From: JAHEIJ01 sp040235565
Lineage (GTDB): Bacteria; Pseudomonadota; Gammaproteobacteria; UBA6429; Thiohalophilaceae
Length of the DNA stretch: 20,930 nucleotides
Assembly (NCBI GenBank): GCA_040235565.1
Contig: JBECLA010000046.1
Span: 1-20,930 of the forward strand
Direction of reading: 5' to 3'
Shown: one piece after another, positions 1 to 6,218 of the stretch
Numbering within the stretch: position 1 is the stretch's first letter
Layout of the letters: each line of letters opens with the position of its first letter
Notes under the pieces: generated by a model
What the model was told of the DNA's origin: nothing
Seen by the model: only the letters and a program-made list of their open reading frames with translations
Databases searched by the model: none
Made by a program: the position numbers and the translations under genes

Positions 1-149
1 CCTGGCCCTGGTTACAGAAAATCGGTCTGTTCCGCCTGCCGGGTGATATCGTCATCGAGCGGGAAAACTTCCGTCTCTATTTCCCCATCACCAGCATGAT
101 CATCCTCAGCGTGGTTTTCAGCCTGCTTCTGTGGCTATTCAAACGCTGA
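1..149 (+). CDS. DUF2905 family small membrane protein (C-terminal part)
   Basis: Only the last 48 codons are inside the window, ending in TGA at 147-149. They contain the segment RLPGDIVIERENFRLYFP followed by a hydrophobic helix (ITSMIILSVVFSLLLWLF) and a terminal KR. This matches the DUF2905 family: about 70-residue proteins with two membrane helices joined by a short conserved loop containing the LPGDI motif. The function is unknown; it is presumably an inner-membrane protein. The gene runs convergently to secF with about 190 bp between. The family call rests on the LPGDI-x-(I/V)-E-R-x-N-F pattern from memory and is fairly secure; nothing can be said about the upstream half. Confidence 0.8.
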   Translation, partial: WPWLQKIGLFRLPGDIVIERENFRLYFPITSMIILSVVFSLLLWLFKR

Positions 150-265
150 ACCTGACTCTATATAAGGATGGACGAGGTAGAGTCGCGTCAGGAACGAAGA
201 CCGAGAGCGAAGCAGGAGCCCGAGCCGAGAGCCGTGTCGGGAACAACGGCCGAGACGGCGGAAAT

Positions 266-293
266 ACTGGAAATGCATGGAGCGATTTCCAGT
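266..293. repeat. Perfect hairpin in the DUF2905/secF convergent gap
   Basis: ACTGGAAAT and ATTTCCAGT form a 9-bp perfect inverted repeat around a 10-base loop. It lies between the stop of the DUF2905 gene and the stop of secF, where a bidirectional terminator would be expected, but neither side carries a convincing T tract. The rest of 150-335 is GA-rich (CCGAGAGC occurs at 201-208 and 225-232) and has no convincing gene. Confidence 0.45.
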
Positions 294-335
294 GCAAACC
301 AGAACAATATCACCCCGTCTTCCGGTCAGGATGAA

Positions 336-1277
336 TCAATATTCCTGGTTCGTCTGGTCTGCCCCTTCCTTTTGCACCGGCATCAGGCTGGCGGAGGTGA
401 TCTTCAGCGCCAGCGCCGCGGTACTCGCCACATAAATGGAGGAGTAAGTCCCCACCACAATGCCGATGATCAGCGCGAGGGAGAAGGAATGAATCAATTC
501 CCCACCCAGGAAAAACATGGCCAGCACGACCAGCATAGTGGTGGTGGACGTCATCAAGGTACGGGCCAGGGTCTGGTTGAGGGAGGTATTGACCACCCGG
601 ACGGGCGGATCCTTGCGCATCCTGCGGAAGTTCTCCCGAATCCGGTCAAACACCACTATGGTGTCATTGAGGGAATAGCCGATCACCGCCAGCACGGCTG
701 CCATCGTCGTCAGGTCAAACTCCCATTGAAACAGGGCGAAGCATCCCAGGGTAATGATCACATCGTGAATCAAGGCGGCAATGGAACCCAGGGCAAACCG
801 GTATTCAAACCGCGCCATGACATAGATCAGAATAAAGGCCAGGGCGATGATCATTGCCAGACCACCGTCATCCCGCAGTTCCCCGCCCACCTGCGGCCCC
901 ACATACTCCTGGCGGCGCATTTTGACTTCGGTCTCGGCGGCGGCATTCAAGGCCTGCAGAATTTGATCGCCCAGAGCTTCCGTGGCTTCCCCACCCCGGG
1001 GCGCCAGTCGGACCAGCACGTCCTGTGAGGTGCCAAAATGCTGGACGATCGCGTCCCCAAAGCCGGCCTTCTCCAGGGCGCCCCGGACGTCCTTGAGATC
1101 CACCGGCTGGGTATAACCCACTTCGATCAAGGTCCCACCGGTAAAATCCAGACCAAAATTGAGTCCACGCGTAATCAGCGCGCCAATGGACACCGCGATC
1201 AATAATATGGAAAACATGATGGCCAGCTTGCGCTTGCCCATGAAATCGATGTGGGTTGTTTTCTTGAATATCTGCAT
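336..1277 (-). CDS. secF: Protein translocase subunit SecF
   Basis: Inner-membrane subunit of the SecDF accessory complex, which uses the proton motive force to help SecYEG complete export of proteins. The 313-residue product is close to the usual length of about 320. An N-terminal helix (residues 15-37) is followed by the family signature GLNFGLDFTGGTLIEVGY (38-55), a periplasmic domain, and a five-helix RND-type membrane half that contains the VIGYSLNDTIVVFDRIREN signature of SecF TM4. The ATG lies 20 bp after the secD stop, so the two are co-transcribed and probably translationally linked. No anomaly was seen. Confidence 0.97.
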   Translation of the reverse strand: MQIFKKTTHIDFMGKRKLAIMFSILLIAVSIGALITRGLNFGLDFTGGTLIEVGYTQPVDLKDVRGALEKAGFGDAIVQHFGTSQDVLVRLAPRGGEATEALGDQILQALNAAAETEVKMRRQEYVGPQVGGELRDDGGLAMIIALAFILIYVMARFEYRFALGSIAALIHDVIITLGCFALFQWEFDLTTMAAVLAVIGYSLNDTIVVFDRIRENFRRMRKDPPVRVVNTSLNQTLARTLMTSTTTMLVVLAMFFLGGELIHSFSLALIIGIVVGTYSSIYVASTAALALKITSASLMPVQKEGADQTNQEY

Positions 1278-1297
1278 GACTGATTGTTACATCCGAA

Positions 1298-3154
1298 TTA
1301 AATGGACAGTTTCTTGATCTTGCGACCGGCGACAAACAGATTCACCACGGCACGCGTCCCCATGATGGCAGTGAACATGGACGTCACAATGCCGATCGAC
1401 AGGGTAATGGCGAAGCCTTTGATGGGTCCGGTACCGAAAATGTACAGCACCACCGCCGCGATCAGGGTGGTGATATTCGCGTCAGCAATGGTCGAGAGCG
1501 CTTTTTCATACCCGGCGTTAATACTTGACTGAGGGGTATTGCCATTGCGCAATTCCTCCCGGATACGCTCGAAGATCAACACATTGGCATCCACCGCCAT
1601 GCCCACCGTCAGCACGATGCCGGCGATACCCGGCAAGGTCAGGGTCGCCTGTAACATGGAAAGCACGGCAACGATCAGTACCAGATTGACCAGCAAGGCC
1701 AGGTTGGCCACCAGGCCAAAGCCCCGGTAGTACATCACCATGAACACAATCACCAGTAACATCCCGATGACCACCGAGCGCGTGCCCTGATCAATATTGT
1801 CCTGCCCCAGGCTGGGACCAATAGTACGTTCTTCTACGATACGAATGGGGGCGGCCAGCGCGCCGGCACGAAGTAACAGGGCCAGATTATGCGATTCTTT
1901 CACACTGTCCAGCCCGGTGATCTGGAAGCGTTTACTGAACACGCCCTGGATGGTGGCCACGTTGATGACCTCTTCCACCTTGCGGGTGGTTGTGACCAGC
2001 TTGCCGTTCACCTCCTTGGTCTCGCTCTTGTGTTCGATGAACACCACGGCCATGGGTTTTTTCAGGTTTTCCTTGGTGGTTTTGCCCATGATCCGCGCCC
2101 CGGCCCCGTCAAGGTTGATGAACACGGCCGGGCCACCGGTATCCTGATCAAAACCGGAACTGGCATGGGTAATGCGATCCCCGGTGATGATGAGGCGTTT
2201 TTTCAACAAAATAGGACTGCCATCCCGTTCCTGATACAGCCGCGCACCGGGGGGGACCTTGCCGGCCAGGGCCTCCTGCACACTGTGTTCCACATCCGCC
2301 AGACGAAATTCCAGGGTGGCGGTGGCGCTCAGAATTTCCTTGGCGTGGGCGCTGTCCTGAATACCGGGCAACTGCACCACAATGCGGTCCTCACCCTGCT
2401 GCTGGATGACCGGTTCCGCCACCCCCAGTTCGTTGACACGATTGCGCAGCGTGGTGACATTCTGTTGCAGTGCACCTTTCTTGATTTCCCGTATGGTCGG
2501 CTCACTCAGACTGGCGCGAATCAGGAATGCGCCGCCTTCCTCCTCATCGGACAATACCAGTTCACGATATTCACCCCGCACCACATTGTGCGCCTTGTCG
2601 CGCAGCTCACTGTCACGGAATTTCAGCACCAGCGCATCCCCCCGCTGGGCGACCGTGAGATATCGAATCTTGTTCGTGCGCAACAGGCCACGCATGTCAT
2701 TCACATAGCGTTCATAGGCCTGGGCCATGACCGTCTCGGTGTCCACCTCCATCAAGAAATGCAAACCGCCACGTAAATCCAGCCCCAGGTACATGGGCAA
2801 GGCATTGATCGCCTCCGACCAGGCTGGCGCGGCGCTGGCCAGATTGAGCGCCACGGTATAGTCGTCACCCAACAGGCGGCGGAGTAAATCGTTGCTCTTG
2901 AGTTGATCCTCCACATTCTCGAACCGCACCAGTAAACCATTTTCATCCAGGACGATGCTGCGCACCGGAACCTGGTTACCCTGTAACAGGTTCTGCACCT
3001 GGGTGTAGGTGGTATTGTCCACCTGGGTGGTGCGAGTGGCGGAAATCTGGATCGCCGGATCCGAACCGAACAGATTCGGCAATGCGTAAACGATCCCGAC
3101 CGCCAGCACGATCAGGATGAGAAGGTATTTCCACAGGGGATAGCGGTTCAACAT
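1298..3154 (-). CDS. secD: Protein translocase subunit SecD
   Basis: Partner of SecF in the proton-driven SecDF-YajC complex. The start MLNRYPLWKYLL was chosen because it begins directly with the N-terminal membrane helix (about residues 8-27), as in known SecD, and has a GAGA stretch upstream. A longer in-frame opening to 3202 adds 16 polar residues typical of read-in. The product is 618 residues (E. coli 615). The signature LGLDLRGGLHFLMEVD lies at about 123-138, a large periplasmic P1 region follows, and the C-terminal half has five membrane helices including GMAVDANVLIFERIREE, which holds the conserved aspartate of the proton path. It is the second of three Sec genes, separated from yajC by 99 bp holding a strong hairpin. 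Confidence 0.97.
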   Translation of the reverse strand: MLNRYPLWKYLLILIVLAVGIVYALPNLFGSDPAIQISATRTTQVDNTTYTQVQNLLQGNQVPVRSIVLDENGLLVRFENVEDQLKSNDLLRRLLGDDYTVALNLASAAPAWSEAINALPMYLGLDLRGGLHFLMEVDTETVMAQAYERYVNDMRGLLRTNKIRYLTVAQRGDALVLKFRDSELRDKAHNVVRGEYRELVLSDEEEGGAFLIRASLSEPTIREIKKGALQQNVTTLRNRVNELGVAEPVIQQQGEDRIVVQLPGIQDSAHAKEILSATATLEFRLADVEHSVQEALAGKVPPGARLYQERDGSPILLKKRLIITGDRITHASSGFDQDTGGPAVFINLDGAGARIMGKTTKENLKKPMAVVFIEHKSETKEVNGKLVTTTRKVEEVINVATIQGVFSKRFQITGLDSVKESHNLALLLRAGALAAPIRIVEERTIGPSLGQDNIDQGTRSVVIGMLLVIVFMVMYYRGFGLVANLALLVNLVLIVAVLSMLQATLTLPGIAGIVLTVGMAVDANVLIFERIREELRNGNTPQSSINAGYEKALSTIADANITTLIAAVVLYIFGTGPIKGFAITLSIGIVTSMFTAIMGTRAVVNLFVAGRKIKKLSI

Positions 3155-3206
3155 GCTGAAATTTCTCGTTTGAAGTTTTGATTCACTGCGTTGAGCGCGC
3201 AACGAG

Positions 3207-3240
3207 CGTGTTGCGGAGCCAGACCGCTCCGCGCAACACG
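3207..3240 (-). repeat. Intercistronic hairpin between yajC and secD
   Basis: The arms CGTGTTGC-GGAGC (3207-3219) and GCTCC-GC-GCAACACG (3226-3240) can pair over 13 bp with a 2-base bulge and a 6-base loop. No T run follows on either strand, so this is not a normal intrinsic terminator. It lies inside the yajC-secD transcript and could protect or process the mRNA; that role is inference. Confidence 0.6.
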
Positions 3241-3253
3241 TGGACAGCGGTAA

Positions 3254-3595
3254 TTATTTTTCGCTCGCGGCTTTGAGGCTGCCTTTCGGTAGCACACTGG
3301 CCACAGCCTGTTTTTGCAACCGGACGGTGACATTGTCCGCCAGCTCTACGCTGATGTATTCATCGCCAACATCCGTCACCTTGCCGAGGATGCCACCATT
3401 GGTGACCACTTCGTCACCCTTGGCGAGCGCCGCCACCAGGTTGCGATGTTCCTTGGCACGTTTCTGCTGGGGCCGAATCAGGATGAAATAGAAAATCAGA
3501 ATGAAGCCACCAAAGAAAATCAGCGAGGACAGCGGATCGCCACCCTGGCCTGCCGGGGCTGCTTCAGCGAATGCATCAGAAATCAGAAAGCTCAT
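3254..3595 (-). CDS. yajC: Sec translocon accessory subunit YajC
   Basis: Small inner-membrane protein of the SecDF-YajC complex. The 113-residue product has a short N-terminal stretch (DAFAEAAPAGQGG), one membrane helix at about residues 23-41 (LSSLIFFGGFILIFYFILI), the conserved RPQQKRAKEH segment just after it, and a soluble domain with the family pattern KGDEVVTNGGILGKV. The ribosome site AAGGGA lies about 6 bases before the ATG. It follows tgt after 66 bp and precedes secD, the standard gammaproteobacterial order queA-tgt-yajC-secD-secF. Confidence 0.97.
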   Translation of the reverse strand: MSFLISDAFAEAAPAGQGGDPLSSLIFFGGFILIFYFILIRPQQKRAKEHRNLVAALAKGDEVVTNGGILGKVTDVGDEYISVELADNVTVRLQKQAVASVLPKGSLKAASEK

Positions 3596-3661
3596 TGATA
3601 TCCCTTTTTAACTTGATTGTGTGTAATTCCGAACTGCGCGGGTTGGGTTAAGGCGGCCGTA

Positions 3662-4825
3662 TTATGACACAGGCGGCACGTCTTGGGCGCGTCTGGCATA
3701 AAAATCCGCCACAAAATCCGTCAGATTGTGCTGCGCAATTGCATCCCGCAAGCCTTGCATAAGTTTTTGATAATAATAGAGGTTATGAATGGTATTCAAA
3801 CGGGAACCCAGGATCTCACCGGTCTTGTCCAGATGACGTAAATAGGCACGACTGTAGTTGCGACAGGTATAGCAATCACAGGTTTCATCCAGCGGCCGGG
3901 TGTCCTGCTGATACTGGCTGTTACGTATCCGCAGCATCCCCGTGGAGGTAAACAAATAGCCGTTGCGGGCATTACGCGTCGGCATGACACAATCGAACAT
4001 GTCCACCCCGCGCCGCACGGCTTCCACCAGATCCTCGGGCGTCCCCACCCCCATCAGATAGCGGGGTTTGTCCCCCGGCATTTGCGGCGCCAGGTTATCA
4101 AGGATATGCAACATCTCCGCTTTGGGTTCCCCCACCGACAAGCCACCGATTGCATAGCCATCAAAGCCAATCTGCGTCAGACCGTGCAGCGATCGTTCGC
4201 GTAATTGCGGATACATGCCACCCTGGACAATGCCAAACAGGGCCGACGGGTGATCGGCATGCGCCTGTTTGGACCGTGCCGCCCAACGCAGGGACAGTTC
4301 CATGGAGTCGCGCGCCTGCTGTTCGGTGGCCGGATAGGGGGTGCATTCATCAAAGATCATGATGATGTCGGCCCCCAGGGCATGCTGCACCGCGATGGAT
4401 TCTTCCGGTCCCAGAAAGACCTGGCGTCCGTCCACCGGCGAACTGAATCGTACGCCTTCCTCGGTGATCTTTGCCGCGCTCGGCGTCCTGCCTCCTGCGG
4501 CACTCGCACCTCCCTGTGCATCGCTCCTCCCCAGTGACCAGACCTGGAAGCCGCCCGAGTCGGTCAGGATCGGACCGTCCCAATGCATAAAGTTGTGCAG
4601 ATCGCCGTGGGCTTCGATGATCTCGGTACCGGGTCGCAACATCAGGTGAAAGGTATTGCCCAGGATGATCTCCGCCCCCACCTCGCGCAGCTCCTCCGGT
4701 GTCATGGCTTTCACCGTGCCATAGGTACCTACCGGCATAAATACCGGGGTCTCGACGGTGCCACGGTCAAAGGTCAAACGCCCCCGTCGGGCCACCCCGT
4801 CATTCTCGAGTAATTGGAATTCCAC
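3662..4825 (-). CDS. tgt: tRNA-guanine transglycosylase (queuosine pathway)
   Basis: Exchanges guanine-34 for preQ1 in the anticodons of tRNA Asp, Asn, His and Tyr. Visible are the active-site segment DSGGFQV (about residues 89-95), FDECTPYP, FGIVQGG, GGLSVGEPK, RYLMGVGTPEDL, the catalytic-aspartate region DMFDCVMPTRNARNG, and a zinc site (CDCYTCRNYSRAYLRHL, with a further His in NTIHN). The product is 387 residues against 375 in E. coli. The excess comes from one place: residues 100-118, a Gly/Ala/Ser-rich segment between SLG and KITEEGV where relatives have about three residues (see the repeat feature at 4472-4528). The reading frame is intact and all catalytic motifs are present, so the enzyme is expected to be functional. 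It lies downstream of queA, the next enzyme of the pathway. Confidence 0.97.
   Translation of the reverse strand: MEFQLLENDGVARRGRLTFDRGTVETPVFMPVGTYGTVKAMTPEELREVGAEIILGNTFHLMLRPGTEIIEAHGDLHNFMHWDGPILTDSGGFQVWSLGRSDAQGGASAAGGRTPSAAKITEEGVRFSSPVDGRQVFLGPEESIAVQHALGADIIMIFDECTPYPATEQQARDSMELSLRWAARSKQAHADHPSALFGIVQGGMYPQLRERSLHGLTQIGFDGYAIGGLSVGEPKAEMLHILDNLAPQMPGDKPRYLMGVGTPEDLVEAVRRGVDMFDCVMPTRNARNGYLFTSTGMLRIRNSQYQQDTRPLDETCDCYTCRNYSRAYLRHLDKTGEILGSRLNTIHNLYYYQKLMQGLRDAIAQHNLTDFVADFYARRAQDVPPVS
4472..4528 (-). repeat. In-frame GGA-rich insertion inside tgt
   Basis: These 57 bases encode 19 residues rich in Gly, Ala and Ser, where homologues such as E. coli Tgt have only about three (Asp-Ile-Arg). 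Read on the coding strand the segment forms two small stem-loops in a row: GCAC-AGGGAG-GTGC (4519-4506) and TGCC-GCAGGA-GGCA (4502-4489). Both loops hold a GGA. The composition differs from the surrounding conserved enzyme sequence, suggesting a short inserted element tolerated in a surface loop. The alignment to E. coli Tgt is from memory. Confidence 0.6.
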
Positions 4826-4860
4826 ACGCGTCTCTTAAAACTTTGTTAAAAGCCTTTCCC

Positions 4861-4910
4861 CTCGTCCCTCGTCCCTCGTCACTTAATGACTTGTGACTTG
4901 TGACTCGTCC
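4861..4910. repeat. Heptamer short tandem repeat across the queA 3' end
   Basis: About seven units of a 7-bp repeat: CTCGTCC, CTCGTCC, CTCGTCA, then CTTAATGA (8 bp), CTTGTGA, CTTGTGA and CTCGTCC. The array covers the last codons and the stop of queA (TGA, complement of 4879-4881) and continues into the queA-tgt gap. The unit CTYGTSM is seen directly; the mechanism (slippage or a mobile repeat family) is inference. Confidence 0.85.
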
Positions 4911-5946
4911 CTGTTCTGTCGATGAACATGGCATCACCATAACTGAAAAACCGGTAACGCTCAGCCACCGCATGGCGATAGGCCCGCATAATATTGTCAT
5001 GACCCGCAAAGGCACTCACCAGCATCAACAGGGTGGATTCGGGTAAATGAAAGTTGGTCAACAGGGCATCCACCACCCGAAACCGGTAGCCGGGCGTAAT
5101 AAAGATATCCGTCTCACCACAATAGGCGTGTAATTCCCCCTCCCGGGCTGCGGTTTCAAGACAACGCACGGAGGTGGTCCCCACGGCAATCACCCGCCCA
5201 TCACGGACGCGGGTCCGGTTAACGGCCGCCACCACCTCGGCGCCGAGCTGCATCCATTCGGAATGCATCTTGTGTTGTTCAATCTCGTCCACCCGTACCG
5301 GCTGAAACGTCCCGGCGCCGACATGCAGGGTCACGAAGGCCAGTTCAACCCCCTGCGCCTGAATCGCCTCGAGCATGGTCTGATCAAAATGCAACCCCGC
5401 AGTGGGGGCCGCCACGGCGCCTTGCTGCCGGGCGTACACCGTCTGGTAACGTTCCCGATCCGCTTCCGCCTCCTGGCGTTCGATGTAGGGTGGCAAGGGC
5501 ATATGGCCAAGGCGTTCAAGCATCGCGGTGACATCTGCTTCGGATCGGGCCGGATCCATAAAGCGCAAGACAAACAAATCGTCTTGTCGCGCCACTACTT
5601 CGGCTTCCACTTCATCCGAAAATTTCAGGCGTCGCCCCGCTCGGGGAGTTTTGCTGGCCCGCACATGCGCCAGCACGCGATCACCGCCGAGTAACCGTTC
5701 CACCAGCACTTCCACCTTGCCACCGGTGTCTTTCTGCCCCAGGAGCCGTGCCGGGATTACCCGTGTGTCATTCAACACCAGTAAATCACCCGGCCGTAAC
5801 AGGGAGGGAAACTCACGAAACTGGCGATCGACAAGTTGGCCGCTCGCTGCATCCAAATGCAGCAAACGACTTGCCGGTCGCTGCTGGGTGGGATACTGGG
5901 CGATCAGTTCCGCCGGCAGCTCATACTGGAAATCACTACGTTGCAT
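4879..5946 (-). CDS. queA: S-adenosylmethionine:tRNA ribosyltransferase-isomerase
   Basis: Transfers and isomerises the ribosyl part of SAM onto preQ1-tRNA to give epoxyqueuosine. The start MQRSDFQYELPAELIAQYP was chosen because it is the conserved beginning of QueA; an in-frame opening up to 6048 overlaps the divergent tRNA gene. The product is 355 residues. Visible family segments are RPGDLLVLNDTRVIPARL, AAPTAGLHF, FVTLHVGAGTFQPVR, the HKMHSEW motif, GTTSVRCLE, TDIFITPGY and LLTNFHLPESTLLMLVSAF. Most QueA proteins end shortly after SYGDAMFI; here the extra tail TGTSHKSQVIK is encoded by the heptamer repeat. No ribosome site is visible before the ATG, and a possible extended -10 at 5955-5963 would put the start of transcription at or next to the ATG. 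Confidence 0.96.
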   Translation of the reverse strand: MQRSDFQYELPAELIAQYPTQQRPASRLLHLDAASGQLVDRQFREFPSLLRPGDLLVLNDTRVIPARLLGQKDTGGKVEVLVERLLGGDRVLAHVRASKTPRAGRRLKFSDEVEAEVVARQDDLFVLRFMDPARSEADVTAMLERLGHMPLPPYIERQEAEADRERYQTVYARQQGAVAAPTAGLHFDQTMLEAIQAQGVELAFVTLHVGAGTFQPVRVDEIEQHKMHSEWMQLGAEVVAAVNRTRVRDGRVIAVGTTSVRCLETAAREGELHAYCGETDIFITPGYRFRVVDALLTNFHLPESTLLMLVSAFAGHDNIMRAYRHAVAERYRFFSYGDAMFIDRTGTSHKSQVIK

Positions 5947-5971
5947 GGCGCGCGAGCATAGCAGTTTGGCT

Positions 5972-6000
5972 TTTACAAGACCATGCAGGCTACCTATAAT
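5972..6000 (+). promoter_or_regulatory. Sigma70-type promoter of tRNA-Leu
   Basis: TTTACA at 5972-5977 and a perfect TATAAT at 5995-6000 are separated by 17 bp, followed by a GC-rich discriminator (GGCGCC) typical of growth-rate-controlled stable RNA promoters. The mature tRNA starts 15 bases after the -10 box. Confidence 0.85.
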
Positions 6001-6015
6001 AGGCGCCTTCGCATT

Positions 6016-6100
6016 GGCCGAGTGGTGGAATTGGTAGACACGCAGCACTCAAAATGCTGTGCCTTCGGGCGTGTCGGTTCGAGTCCGACCTCGGCTACCA
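6016..6100 (+). tRNA. tRNA-Leu(CAA)
   Basis: An 85-base class II tRNA. The acceptor GGCCGAG pairs with CTCGGCT (first pair G-U), the D-arm contains GGTGGAATTGGTAGAC, and the anticodon stem CAGCA/TGCTG encloses loop CTCAAAA with anticodon CAA at 6050-6052. A long variable arm (GCC-TTCG-GGC) and T-arm GTCGG-TTCGAGT-CCGAC follow, and 3' ACCA is encoded. It reads UUG codons. It lies between the divergent queA and the downstream ppc. No hairpin plus T-run terminator was seen after it, and no duplicated 3' end that would mark an integration site. Confidence 0.96.
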
Positions 6101-6179
6101 CCATAACAACAATCATAATTGGATTCCTAACCATACCGACACATCGCCGTCAAGGGACGCGCGTCGCGCAGCGGTCAGG

Positions 6180-6185
6180 TATAAT
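6180..6185 (+). promoter_or_regulatory. Possible -10 box of ppc
   Basis: A perfect TATAAT lies 33 bp before the ppc ATG, giving a predicted leader of only about 27 bases. No good -35 hexamer lies at the matching distance, so this promoter either depends on an activator or is weak; read-through from the tRNA promoter is also possible. Confidence 0.4.
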
Positions 6186-6218
6186 GTGGAGTTTCGACCT
6201 TAATCAAGACACAGTTTC

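Noticed and set aside
168..1028. Long plus-strand open frame (286 codons) opposite secF
   Set aside because: It is antisense to the well-conserved secF and its product is Gln/His/Gly-rich with no recognisable domain, as expected for a shadow frame.
1889..2776. Long plus-strand open frame (295 codons) opposite secD
   Set aside because: Antisense to secD codons that encode conserved protein; His/Gln-rich composition and no start signal.
4861..4910. Heptamer array as a CRISPR-like array
   Set aside because: Units are 7 bp and contiguous with no spacers; it is a simple tandem repeat.
6016..6100. tRNA-Leu as an integration site for a mobile element
   Set aside because: No copy of the tRNA 3' end was seen downstream and no integrase lies near; the next gene is the housekeeping ppc.
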